A DNA stretch of 34,491 nt from an uncultured Granulosicoccaceae bacterium (GTDB lineage: Bacteria > Pseudomonadota > Gammaproteobacteria > Granulosicoccales > Granulosicoccaceae), in the NCBI GenBank assembly GCA_937928685.1, contig CALGJU010000026.1, positions 1-34,491 on the forward strand. Reading direction: 5' to 3'. Position 1 is the stretch's first letter. Each line of letters begins with the position of its first letter. Below the pieces are notes generated by a model. That model had not been told where the DNA came from. It searched no databases and worked only from the letters and a program-made list of their open reading frames with translations. This document shows, in pieces, positions 25,706 to 33,861 of this stretch. The position numbers and the translations under genes were made by a program.

Positions 25706-28700
25706 CCTGTCTTCATTTACAGATGTAGCGTCTGACCTGCAGAGCTTGTCTGAGCAGCTTGTGTCTGTGAGGGATCAAGTACTAAGCTGCATAGAGAACA
25801 TTGATTCGTCCGGCTTCAGTCAGTCGTTGTCAGAGGAGCTCTCAAGAGAACTCTTAAGCGTAAGAGCATCACTCTCAACGGTTGAGTGCGGGCAGCTGTA
25901 TGTCGATGAGTTGATCAGCGCAAAGAGCTATGTTGCAACGCACCCGGACCATAGAAATGTGGAAGTGCTGCGATATGGTTTGCTACAGCTTGCGGCCTAT
26001 ATTTCAGACCTCGCTGAGCATAAACAAGAACGTACTACGCTGTTGTTGGGCGGCTTTAATGAGTTTGCTGCACTGCGTGGCAGCCCGTTAATGAGTGAGA
26101 CGTTGCTGGCTGTGCCTGCACCGTACCGGGTGCCATTCGAATCTCTGCAGCAGTTTCGCAGTGACGGTCTCGAAGCGGTTGCCAGTGAAAATCATTTTTC
26201 CCGTGATGCAAGCTATTTGGAATTCAGTCAGCTGGTGCTGAGTATTTATCGCGGTGAAAAACGTTTGCTGAAACTGCAGCAGTTATCTGAGTACTTTGAA
26301 CAGCTGGCGCGATTTGCAGCAGATGATAAAGCCCGGGGTTTCTGGCTGGTATGTAGTGCGTACGCAGAGTCAGTGAATGTTTCAGCTGGTGAGTTAAGGC
26401 CTGCTGTCTTTAAGGTATTTAAGCAAATTGAAAAAGTAGTTATGGCAGCATTTGCCGGCAGTCAGGCGCCGGTGCTGGGTATGCAGGAGAGCGTCGATCA
26501 ATTGCTGTGTAATTTACTTTGCACTATTGAGTGTGAGGACTATAAAGGCGAGCACTCATCGAAGCTTGAGGCAGAATTTGAGGTCACGGCGGCTTTGCAA
26601 ATATTGGAGTCTCACCGGGAGCAGGAACTCCAGAGTGGAGATATTTGGCTAAAGAGCAGTACCGACGTGCTGTGGAGTGAATTGCACAGCTGTATCGAAC
26701 AGCTTGGTGATGAAGCTACATTTATTTCTGATGGTTCGCTTACAGAGTATATTGATAAAGTCGACAGCCTAAAGCGTCATTTAATGCTTACCGGTGTTCA
26801 CTCGGCGCGTGATAATTTGCAAGAGGTTACGCAGTATCTAAAGCAACCTGCCACACCGGAAATACTTAAGTCATGTGTCACATCGCTTCAGTTGGTTGAA
26901 CAGCAAATGTTGTATCAGTTTGATTTCTTAGATAAGGGTTCGGAACAGACGTCTGTGGAAGGTGAAGAGCATAGGCGCAGTGCTCAAGCCCAGGCTTCTA
27001 CTTCAGCGATAGAAGCTTCTGCAGACTTTGATACAGATTCGTCTGATTTTGCCGCACGCGGCAATTCCTATATTGACGTTATTCAACAGGCGCTTGATAC
27101 CGCATTGGGCAGTTCCGGCAATTTAATGCCTGATAACAGCGTCATTAGTGCGTTAAATCAGCTGGTAGATATTGTTTCAGAGAAGGGCATTGATGAGCTT
27201 ACTGAGCTGCTCACACCTCTGGCTCAATTTTTAACCGAATCAGAGAACAGTACGCTCAATCAGTCTGAAACCCTGTTGGTGCAAGAGGCAATTATTGCTG
27301 CAACACTCGGTATTGATTCACTGGTCGGGCAGAAACCAATGCCAAACCTGGTGGTCGACGTCACGGCGAGAATTAAAGTGGCTTTATCTGCCAGTAATGA
27401 TCGCACTCAAAGCGACCACCAGCACGGCGAATACTTTGATAGCTTTCTCAATGAAGCGGAAGAATTACTACCCAGGCTGTTTGAGCTATTTCAACGCTGG
27501 CGCGGAGCACCGTTTGCTTCCAGCAGGCTACACGGTGATATCAGCAGGTTGCTTCACTCACTGAAGCAAAGTGCAGAAGAGGTGGGTGAGCCCACACTGT
27601 CAACAATGGTGCACTATCTGGAATCAACCATGCTCGACTTAAGGCACAGTGATGCACCTCCGTCACAAGGTTTTTTTGATCTGGCCATCGAATCCGTTGA
27701 GTGGCTCAGTGATGACATCGATCGATTGCGAAACAATGAATCCGCAGGCGACAGCAGTGATTTAATTGATCGCTTAAAATTGGCTGGCGCTGTTGACGCA
27801 TCAGCTAATGACACGTTTAGTGTTGGAAATCGTCTGGCCTTCAAAAAGTTGCCTGATGATTCACTTGTTGATCAGGTGACTATAGACAATAGTGCGCACG
27901 CTGGAAGCGCTCAATCTCAAACCAGTGAGCCTCCGGGTTTGGTCATTGTTGGCAATGAGCCAGCCGTCACTAACCCGGCCAGCAATTGGCCTAAACACTT
28001 TGCGCGTGCAGACCACTGTTATAGCGCGATCAATAGTAAACATGATCGGCTTATAGCGTTACAGAAAAAACTAGACGCCGCGCTTAATGAGACCGCAAAC
28101 AACAATACTGGCGCGATAGCAGATAACGCTGCCGGGCTGCAGCTACTGGCAGATGAGCTGGCTGAAATCACTCGTTCTCAAACTGCTTCAATCGGTCATC
28201 TCGGTCGTCAACTGAGCGCTGCAGCGCAGGTGGGACTGCAGTCAATGCGAGCCTCACTGATTGCCTCATTAACCGCGACAGCCAAAGAGAACGCTTGTCG
28301 CGTTCAGTTTGCGTTTGAAAGCGGTGAAGTGGAAATTCATCGTGATTTGGCCAGTCAATTGTTGTGTGCGCTAGATCCACTGTTGCAAAGCATTGTAGCC
28401 AGCGGATTTGAGCCGAGTGCAGAGCGGTTGGCCAAAGGCAAGTCAGAGCTGCCAATGCTTGAAGTGCAATTTGTGCAAACAGACGTTGCAATCAGCGTTG
28501 AGATTATAGATAACGGCGCCGGTGTCACCGTGCATGGTGCCGAAGTCAGATCAAGCAACCCGTGGCAGCGGACAGCGCAGGCCGGTTGGGATCAGTTTGA
28601 ACAGAATGACAGCAGTTATCCGAGCGTTTTGTCTGACCAGGATGGTGCCCCCATAGATATTGCTGCTTTGTTGCAGCTTGCGGTTCGTCACGGTGCGACA

Positions 28701-29123
28701 GTGGCGGTAGAAAGCGATGACCGTGGCGCTCGGTATCGGCTAACGTTGCCGCGCCTGGCAAGTGTTCAGGAGGTATTAGTCGTAGAGGTGCAACAACAAC
28801 AGTTTGCGCTTAGCGCTGCTCAGATAGTGCAGGTAAGTATGTGGTCAGGTGATAAAACGTTATCGCTTGCCAGTCTCGTCGGGGTCAGAAAAAAATCTGC
28901 GTTTGGCGCTAAGCAACCACAGGAGCACCATGTATTGCAGTGTAAAACTCCATCAGGTGTGCACGAGCTGCTGGTAGATAGGGTAGTGGGTCATCAATCC
29001 CTGCAGTTTACTGCTGCAAATCGATTGTTGCCGGATGTGCCCGGGTATTTAGGGGCTGCAGTGAGCGGTGGTGATCAGATAGTGAAGTGGCTTGATTTGA
29101 ACTACTGGTTCAGTCTTAACTAA
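25653..29123 (+). CDS. ChpA-like hybrid protein with degenerate kinase domain and no receiver domain
   Basis: 1156 residues from ATG 25653 (AAGG just upstream, overlapping the receptor gene by 53 bp; a TTG at 25695 with GGAG at 25682-25685 is an alternative). Residues 1 to about 450 are helical, similar to the N-terminal part of ChpA/PilL. An HPt domain lies around 595-660 with the phospho-site LLHSLKQSAEEVG (His 635; the usual HxxKG has Gln for Gly). A CheA-type ATPase fold follows (about 874-1034) and a CheW domain ends the protein (about 1038-1154). In the ATPase fold IDNGAG (G1) is kept. The N-box of RNAVDHGIE type is replaced by a shortened SIVASGFE, and the G2 GRGVGMD is replaced by DGAPID. 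ATP binding is therefore unlikely. Pseudomonas ChpA is about twice as long and ends in a receiver domain; none is found here. Confidence 0.8.
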   Translation: MILSRVLSYVETPRLSDSLSSFTDVASDLQSLSEQLVSVRDQVLSCIENIDSSGFSQSLSEELSRELLSVRASLSTVECGQLYVDELISAKSYVATHPDHRNVEVLRYGLLQLAAYISDLAEHKQERTTLLLGGFNEFAALRGSPLMSETLLAVPAPYRVPFESLQQFRSDGLEAVASENHFSRDASYLEFSQLVLSIYRGEKRLLKLQQLSEYFEQLARFAADDKARGFWLVCSAYAESVNVSAGELRPAVFKVFKQIEKVVMAAFAGSQAPVLGMQESVDQLLCNLLCTIECEDYKGEHSSKLEAEFEVTAALQILESHREQELQSGDIWLKSSTDVLWSELHSCIEQLGDEATFISDGSLTEYIDKVDSLKRHLMLTGVHSARDNLQEVTQYLKQPATPEILKSCVTSLQLVEQQMLYQFDFLDKGSEQTSVEGEEHRRSAQAQASTSAIEASADFDTDSSDFAARGNSYIDVIQQALDTALGSSGNLMPDNSVISALNQLVDIVSEKGIDELTELLTPLAQFLTESENSTLNQSETLLVQEAIIAATLGIDSLVGQKPMPNLVVDVTARIKVALSASNDRTQSDHQHGEYFDSFLNEAEELLPRLFELFQRWRGAPFASSRLHGDISRLLHSLKQSAEEVGEPTLSTMVHYLESTMLDLRHSDAPPSQGFFDLAIESVEWLSDDIDRLRNNESAGDSSDLIDRLKLAGAVDASANDTFSVGNRLAFKKLPDDSLVDQVTIDNSAHAGSAQSQTSEPPGLVIVGNEPAVTNPASNWPKHFARADHCYSAINSKHDRLIALQKKLDAALNETANNNTGAIADNAAGLQLLADELAEITRSQTASIGHLGRQLSAAAQVGLQSMRASLIASLTATAKENACRVQFAFESGEVEIHRDLASQLLCALDPLLQSIVASGFEPSAERLAKGKSELPMLEVQFVQTDVAISVEIIDNGAGVTVHGAEVRSSNPWQRTAQAGWDQFEQNDSSYPSVLSDQDGAPIDIAALLQLAVRHGATVAVESDDRGARYRLTLPRLASVQEVLVVEVQQQQFALSAAQIVQVSMWSGDKTLSLASLVGVRKKSAFGAKQPQEHHVLQCKTPSGVHELLVDRVVGHQSLQFTAANRLLPDVPGYLGAAVSGGDQIVKWLDLNYWFSLN

Positions 29124-29131
29124 ACCCGGTG

Positions 29132-29150
29132 ACCGGTGCGGTGTTTTTTT
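29132..29150 (+). terminator. Weak candidate terminator after the chemosensory cluster
   Basis: A short ACCG-GTG-CGGT stem is followed by G and seven Ts, 8 bp past the ChpA-like stop. The stem is only 4 bp, but the T run is good and the next gene is convergent. Another imperfect hairpin (CCGTG/CACGG) follows near 29167-29181. Confidence 0.35.
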
Positions 29151-29204
29151 ATAAGTTGACCCGCGCCGTGGTGGGCACGGGTACGTTTGATTGGAGCTAG
29201 GCGC

Positions 29205-29624
29205 TTAGCTTTCGCAAGTTGCAGTCAGTTCAAACGGGATTCCAGTAGTCTCGGAAATCGCCTCGTCAAAGCTGCCGCGTATCACCACCTGCTTTGCATC
29301 AACCGTAATGGACTCTTCCGGGTTAGACAAAGTAGAGGTGTAGAAAGCGTGTGGTGAGCCGGAGCCCGCGCCAACATGCATTTCTACCCAGCCGCCATTA
29401 CCGTCAGCAGAAATTTCGAACTTCTTGCCATCAGGAAGTACGCCGGATCCTGCATACAGATGAACTTCTTCGTAGAATTTGCCGATGTGGCAGTTATTCA
29501 CCGCAAAGTGGGCCGGGTTATTTTCGATTTTTATCGTCCCGATATTTTTAATTTTGGCCGTGAAACCCACAGTACAAAGGCTCACGATAAAAGCAGTTGC
29601 AGAGAAGATTAGTATTCGTTTCAT
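29205..29624 (-). CDS. Small secreted protein of unknown function
   Basis: 139 residues from ATG 29624, which has GCGAG upstream; an in-frame ATG at 29702 would put 26 polar residues before the signal peptide and is less likely. Residues 1 to about 23 are a signal peptide (MKRILIFSATAFIVSL...VGFTA). The mature part of about 115 residues is beta-rich and Gly/Ser-containing (LYAGSGVLPDGKKFEISADG, HVGAGSGSPHAF). It has two cysteines, one in NNCHIG and one three residues from the end, which could form a disulfide. I do not recognise the family. It is monocistronic and convergent with the chemosensory cluster. Two near-identical 14-15 bp repeats lie 69-107 bp upstream and may regulate it. Confidence 0.7.
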   Translation of the reverse strand: MKRILIFSATAFIVSLCTVGFTAKIKNIGTIKIENNPAHFAVNNCHIGKFYEEVHLYAGSGVLPDGKKFEISADGNGGWVEMHVGAGSGSPHAFYTSTLSNPEESITVDAKQVVIRGSFDEAISETTGIPFELTATCES

Positions 29625-30101
29625 GGCATATCTCGCTATAAGTTCAGTGGAGTGCTGGTGAACGCTGCTCCAGTGGGTAAATGTTATTACGTTGACATAC
29701 AAATGTCGAATTCACGTGACATAACAAATGTAACTTATTGAATTTAGTCGTTAATCAGTGCTTTTAGATCGGTGTTTTTTTGCCAAAATACCGCTTCTAC
29801 GGAGGTTTATTGCCGCTGTGTAATCGTTTGACGCTGGTTTTATCGAGGGAAAGAGGGCTGAGCGGATCACCTGCTGTAGATCGCCAGGAAAGGTTTCTTT
29901 GACCGTTTATGAGCGAAAATCACAACATCTGGTGGTGTGTGATGCGAGCCACAACAAGGCTAACCCTCTATTACGAGTGTTGTCTATGTCCAACAAGGGC
30001 AGAAACCGCCGGATGTCGTGCTCACATAACATTTTGGAAAGGTTAACTGCGTGGCGGTGTTTTTGCGTGAAATGGAAGCTAGATCTTTCGCTTTAGTGAA
30101 A
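29625..30101. other. Intergenic region between the small secreted protein gene and erpA
   Basis: About 480 bp. It holds the paired repeats TGACATACAAATGT (29693-29706) and TGACATAACAAATGT (29717-29731), 24 bp apart and close to the divergent small gene. A 65-codon frame at 29899-30096 has no domain, no good ribosome site and no family resemblance and is not called. The rest shows nothing recognisable up to the IscR site. Confidence 0.45.
29693..29731. repeat. Pair of direct repeats upstream of the small secreted protein gene
   Basis: TGACATACAAATGT at 29693-29706 and TGACATAACAAATGT at 29717-29731 differ by one inserted A and start 24 bp apart. Each copy is itself partly dyad-symmetric (GACAT...ATGTC in the first). 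This layout fits two operator half-pairs on roughly one face of the helix. The regulator is unknown. Confidence 0.45.
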
Positions 30102-30126
30102 ATACTTGATTGATTTTGTCAGGTAA
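30102..30126. promoter_or_regulatory. IscR type 1 binding site upstream of erpA
   Basis: The 25 bp beginning ATACTTGATTGA and ending GTCAGGTAA match the published E. coli type 1 IscR consensus (ATASYYGACTRNWWYAGTCRRSTAT) at 22 of 25 positions by eye. It overlaps the -35 box of the erpA promoter, as expected for repression by [2Fe-2S]-IscR. erpA is a known IscR target in E. coli. Confidence 0.75.
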
Positions 30127-30135
30127 TGCTACATT
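30106..30135 (+). promoter_or_regulatory. Probable erpA promoter
   Basis: A -35 box TTGATT (30106-30111) and a -10 box TACATT (30130-30135) are separated by 18 bp. The expected start point near 30142 leaves a leader of about 30 nt before the erpA ATG. The -35 box lies inside the IscR site. Confidence 0.55.
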
Positions 30136-30170
30136 TTAACCACTGAGCAAAACCCCGAGCGTCAAATACG

Positions 30171-30548
30171 ATGAGTGCAGAAGCAGAAAGCAACGTAACC
30201 GAGATGGATGGTGAGTTCCCCGATCCATTAGTGTTCACTGAGGCTGCAGCGCTGAAAGTGAAAGGCCTGATCGAAGAGGAAGGCAACCCTGAGCTTAAGC
30301 TGAGAGTGTTTATCTCTGGCGGAGGCTGTTCCGGTTTTCAGTATGGCTTCACGTTCGACGAAGAAATTAACGACGGTGATACTGCAGTAGAAAAAGAGGG
30401 CGTAAAGCTACTCATAGATCCAATGAGCTATCAGTATTTACTAGGCGCAGAGATTGACTACACAGAAGGGCTGGAAGGCTCACAGTTTGTGATAAGAAAC
30501 CCTAACGCGACCACTACCTGCGGTTGCGGATCTTCGTTCTCAGTCTAA
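30171..30548 (+). CDS. erpA: Iron-sulfur cluster insertion protein ErpA
   Basis: 125 residues. This A-type carrier delivers Fe-S clusters to apo-proteins such as IspG. The three cluster cysteines are in place: C53 in [12 protein letters not shown], and C117 and C119 in [10 protein letters not shown] near the end. The first 17 residues are an acidic N-terminal extension. The Shine-Dalgarno is weak (GAG). The IscR-type site and promoter just upstream indicate iron-sulfur-responsive control. It is convergent with anmK; a 15-bp-armed inverted repeat lies between them. Confidence 0.95.
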   Translation: MSAEAESNVTEMDGEFPDPLVFTEAAALKVKGLIEEEGNPELKLRVFISGGGCSGFQYGFTFDEEINDGDTAVEKEGVKLLIDPMSYQYLLGAEIDYTEGLEGSQFVIRNPNATTTCGCGSSFSV

Positions 30549-30575
30549 AATTTTGTTTGTGTGATAACACTTTGG

Positions 30576-30605
30576 TACACCTACCACCAGCTGGTGGTGG
30601 GTGTA
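30576..30605. repeat. Long inverted repeat between erpA and anmK
   Basis: Two 15-nt arms (TACACCTACCACCAG and CTGGTGGTGGGTGTA) abut with one T-G wobble pair in the RNA. It lies between convergent genes, 28 bp past the erpA stop and 24 bp past the anmK stop, so it probably acts as a transcript-ending or 3'-protecting hairpin for both. No T run follows on either strand. Confidence 0.7.
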
Positions 30606-30629
30606 GAAGCGTTACGGGGTGATCTTTAA

Positions 30630-31760
30630 CTATTGAAGGCGGTTGCCCACGTATCGCCCTCCGAGTACCACTGGCGCGCTTGCGCCCGTCACCGAGGGCA
30701 GATTGCCAGGCAGTTGCTGCATATACCGGTAAGCCAGCCAGGCGAAACCCATTGCCTCTGCAAAGTCACCGTCCAATCCCTGTGATGAAGTCGGCTGGAT
30801 TACGTAATCCGGCAAATTGTGCTCGAGTCGCTCGATAAGATACTGGTTGTGAGCGCCGCCTCCACACACCAGCACTTCAGTATTTGGCGTTTTGTGTTGC
30901 GCATGGTGTTTTGTGCACTTGCCTATCGCATCTGCCACCGTGCGTACGGTAAGTTCGGTGAGGGTCGCTTGTACGTGGTTCGCGCCGATATTCTGGGGTA
31001 TCTGCTTTTCCAGCCACTGCAGATTAAAATAGTCTGTGCCAGTGGACTTGGGTGGTGACAGCGCAAAGTAATCGTCCGCCATCAACCGGTTTAATAGCTC
31101 GTGATCCAGATTGCCAGTGCGCGCCCATTGGCCGTTGCGGTCGTAGGTTTTTGCTAAGGCTTTCGCTATCCACGCGTCGAGCAGAGTGTTGGCCGGGCCG
31201 GTATCAAAGCCGGTAACGTGGTCCGAACCAAGAATGGTGATGTTCGCAATGCCACCCAGGTTGAGTACAAATCGCAGTTTATCGTTGCCAAAAACCGCCT
31301 GATGGAAGGCGGGCATTAGCGGCGCGCCCTGTCCACCCGCAGCAATATCTGCACGCCTGAAATCACCAATCGTGTCTATGCCAAGGCGCGTGGCTATTAA
31401 GCTGTTGTCGCCGATTTGCATTGTGGTGGCGGGTTCGGTTTCCGGGCTGTGAAAAATAGTTTGCCCGTGCGAGCCAATCGCGATGATCTGATTCGCCTCT
31501 ACGGTGCAATTTTTAAGCAGCAGGGTGGTCGCTTGTATAAAGCTGACGGCAACCAGGTGATCCAGCTCACTCAAATTGGCCAGTGTTACGGTGGGCTGGG
31601 TGTTGAGCTCAAGCAATCGCGAGCGTAGTGGGGCGGGGTATTCGCAGGATGCAGTTCCAATTAACTGCACCGAATCAGTGCTTACTTCTACCAGCGCGGC
31701 GTCAACGCTGTCCACGCTGGTGCCGGACATGAGTCCGACGTATAGGCCTTCATAAGGCAA
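30630..31760 (-). CDS. anmK: Anhydro-N-acetylmuramic acid kinase AnmK
   Basis: 376 residues. It converts 1,6-anhydroMurNAc from cell-wall turnover into MurNAc-6-phosphate with ATP. The signature GLMSGTSVDSVDAALVE (9-25) contains the nucleotide and sugar contacts. Later family motifs are IGSHGQTIFH, GDFRRADIAAGGQGAPLMPAFH, FDTGPANTLLD and EVLVCGGGAHN. It follows the M23 peptidase gene by 23 bp on the same strand, linking wall cleavage and wall-sugar recycling in one transcript, the order known from Pseudomonas. Confidence 0.95.
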   Translation of the reverse strand: MPYEGLYVGLMSGTSVDSVDAALVEVSTDSVQLIGTASCEYPAPLRSRLLELNTQPTVTLANLSELDHLVAVSFIQATTLLLKNCTVEANQIIAIGSHGQTIFHSPETEPATTMQIGDNSLIATRLGIDTIGDFRRADIAAGGQGAPLMPAFHQAVFGNDKLRFVLNLGGIANITILGSDHVTGFDTGPANTLLDAWIAKALAKTYDRNGQWARTGNLDHELLNRLMADDYFALSPPKSTGTDYFNLQWLEKQIPQNIGANHVQATLTELTVRTVADAIGKCTKHHAQHKTPNTEVLVCGGGAHNQYLIERLEHNLPDYVIQPTSSQGLDGDFAEAMGFAWLAYRYMQQLPGNLPSVTGASAPVVLGGRYVGNRLQ

Positions 31761-31783
31761 CAGAATATGTGCGGCTTAACTGC

Positions 31784-33421
31784 TTATCGCATGGCGAGGG
31801 TTTCATTGTCCTGTCGCAAGCTTGCCAGTTGTGATCTTAGTGGCTCAATATTTTCTTTAAAAGCCACCAGCTCGTTTTTCTCAAGAGGGCTTGAGCCCGG
31901 CAATTTCACTTTCTGCGGATCATGATGAATACCGTCAACACGGAATTCGTAGTGTAAATGCGGGCCTGTTGCTAAGCCGGACTTGCCTACATAACCGATG
32001 ACCTGCCCCTGAGAAACTCTTGAGCCCTTCTTTAGGCCTTCAGGAAATCGACTTAAATGTGCATAGAGTGTGGTGTAGCGATCACCATGCTGAATTTCTA
32101 CTGTGTTGCCATAACCGCCACGTACTCCCCTGAAAACTACCCGGCCATCACCGGCCGCACTGATTGCCGTGCCAGTCGGTGCGCCATAGTCAACGCCTTT
32201 ATGTGCTCTTATTGTGTGACGTATCGGGTGTTTACGCTTCAGGTTAAAGCGCGATGTAATGCGTGCTTTGATCGGGTTGCGCAAAAATTGTTTCTTTAGG
32301 CTTTGGCCATCGGCATCAAAATAGGTGCGCTGCCCGTTGCGCACGTGTCTGTATGCACTGTGGGTAGAATCACTTGCCTTGTACTCGGCAGCCAGAATGT
32401 TGCCGTCTTTTACGCGCTTACCATTTTTGCTGAAGGACTCATAAAGTACCGTAACCACATCACCGGCACGCACTTCGCGATTAAAATCGACGGTCCACTG
32501 AAAGATCGAATAAAGCTCCATAATCATCGACTCTGACAGCCCTGCGGCTGCGCCATCTACAAATAGAGACGAGTCAAGTTTAAGGTCTGCAACCTGAATG
32601 GATCGTTCCAGCGGCTGGATATCAAGTGTCGATACAAATTTGTTGTCTGCAGCACGAGTAATGTGCAGTGTTTTCTCGAGATTTATTTCTCTTGTTACGC
32701 CAGTCAATCGGTGGCTGCCATCAAAGCTGAGCTCAAGTTCATCACCCGGTCGCAAGTTGGTCAGGTACTGAGCAACATGGGGCAGGGTGGTCAGGCTTGC
32801 CGTTTCACCACCACTCAGGCCATGGCTGGCCAGTACGGCAAACAGGCTATCGCCCTTTTTTATCTGTACCAGAATCTGCGAAGGTTCCTGAGTGTAGTCA
32901 TTCGCAAGTTCGGGTTTTGCAGCAGTCAGTGGGGCTGCATTAATAAACGCTGCCACTGGAATGTCGGCCGGGTCAAATAACGAATCAATTTCCGGTACTT
33001 CTACAAATGGCACATCAGACAAGCTTTCCGATCCAGCGGTTCGCGTGTTGTTGGGGTTGAAAACAAATTCTGTCTCCGGCGCTTCAATGGTTTGCTCAAG
33101 CGCATCGACTGTATTCGCTACCACGGTTTCGCTTGGCGCCAGCTCGATCGAGGCCAGTTTGGCCGGTTGCGCCGCAATGGGCGACGAATCAGAAAATACC
33201 TTATCTATAGCCACACCGCCGACCGCAACAAAAGCACACAGCGCGATACCTTTGCGAATCCGTCCGTTGCCGGAAGTGGTGCCGCTATCTGTTTTCAGAC
33301 TTGCCTTCGCAGGTGCACGAACAGTGCGCCTGGCTGGAGCTGGAGATTCGTTGAGTTGGCTCGACGTACGTTTGTAGTCGACCAGTACTTGCGTACCGAT
33401 ACTTTTATTATGCTGCGTCAA
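31784..33421 (-). CDS. Membrane-anchored M23 (LytM-type) peptidoglycan endopeptidase
   Basis: 545 residues from a TTG at 33421; the frame stays open to another TTG at 33499 (571 residues). The shorter start is preferred because a promoter-like TTGACC-17-TATCCT lies inside the extra stretch and AGAGAAG precedes this TTG. A short basic cytoplasmic part, one TM helix (about 58-74) and a long periplasmic region follow. That region contains a LysM/OapA-like segment (QILVQIKKGDSLFAVLASHG) and a C-terminal M23 domain. Zinc ligands are H407 and D411 in HKGVDYGAP and H490 in HLHYEF, with catalytic-type H488. It resembles E. coli MepM, which cuts D,D-crosslinks to allow wall growth. It is first in a transcript with anmK. 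Confidence 0.9.
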   Translation of the reverse strand: MTQHNKSIGTQVLVDYKRTSSQLNESPAPARRTVRAPAKASLKTDSGTTSGNGRIRKGIALCAFVAVGGVAIDKVFSDSSPIAAQPAKLASIELAPSETVVANTVDALEQTIEAPETEFVFNPNNTRTAGSESLSDVPFVEVPEIDSLFDPADIPVAAFINAAPLTAAKPELANDYTQEPSQILVQIKKGDSLFAVLASHGLSGGETASLTTLPHVAQYLTNLRPGDELELSFDGSHRLTGVTREINLEKTLHITRAADNKFVSTLDIQPLERSIQVADLKLDSSLFVDGAAAGLSESMIMELYSIFQWTVDFNREVRAGDVVTVLYESFSKNGKRVKDGNILAAEYKASDSTHSAYRHVRNGQRTYFDADGQSLKKQFLRNPIKARITSRFNLKRKHPIRHTIRAHKGVDYGAPTGTAISAAGDGRVVFRGVRGGYGNTVEIQHGDRYTTLYAHLSRFPEGLKKGSRVSQGQVIGYVGKSGLATGPHLHYEFRVDGIHHDPQKVKLPGSSPLEKNELVAFKENIEPLRSQLASLRQDNETLAMR

Positions 33422-33451
33422 GAGAGCTTCTCTAGGAAATACAAGATACTT

Positions 33452-33480
33452 AGGATAAGTTCTTAACTTGAATTGGTCAA
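33452..33480 (-). promoter_or_regulatory. Candidate promoter of the M23 peptidase-anmK transcript
   Basis: On the minus strand TTGACC (33480-33475) and TATCCT (33457-33452) are separated by 17 bp. It would start transcription near 33445, about 25 bp before the preferred TTG start codon at 33421. Confidence 0.45.
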
Positions 33481-33734
33481 TAAATGGAGATTTCAGCAAA
33501 TAAGTGGTAAGTGTATATTTTTCAACTGCTTAGCGGCTGGCTGTCTCTGTGCCTGTCTACATTGACTAGGTTAAATGATCGAAAGAAATTGTGGTGCCAT
33601 TATTCAGATCTGCATAGCTGTGCATTTATATCCACTAGAGACTCTATGAATACTTACCTATTAAGTGGTGCTTAAGTCGTACCAGGTGCCTAATGCGCAT
33701 GGGATTAATAATATGTCCCTATAAACGAGCCTTA

Positions 33735-33760
33735 TAAGCGACAAGGTTAAGCGACAAGGT
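33735..33760. repeat. Perfect 13-bp tandem duplication
   Basis: TAAGCGACAAGGT is present twice back to back (33735-33747 and 33748-33760) in noncoding DNA. It has the same unit length as the unrelated duplication before metX. Confidence 0.9.
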
Positions 33761-33861
33761 TGTTCATGTTTACTTTCGTCTGAAGCGGTGTCACGTTTCT
33801 AGCGGCGTAGTGAATCTTTACTGGGATCTAAAAAAGCGCCGAATGCGTTGGTGCTGGTTTA

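Noticed and set aside
29899-30096. 65-codon open frame upstream of erpA
   Set aside because: No Shine-Dalgarno, unusual composition, no family resemblance, and it runs close to the erpA control region.
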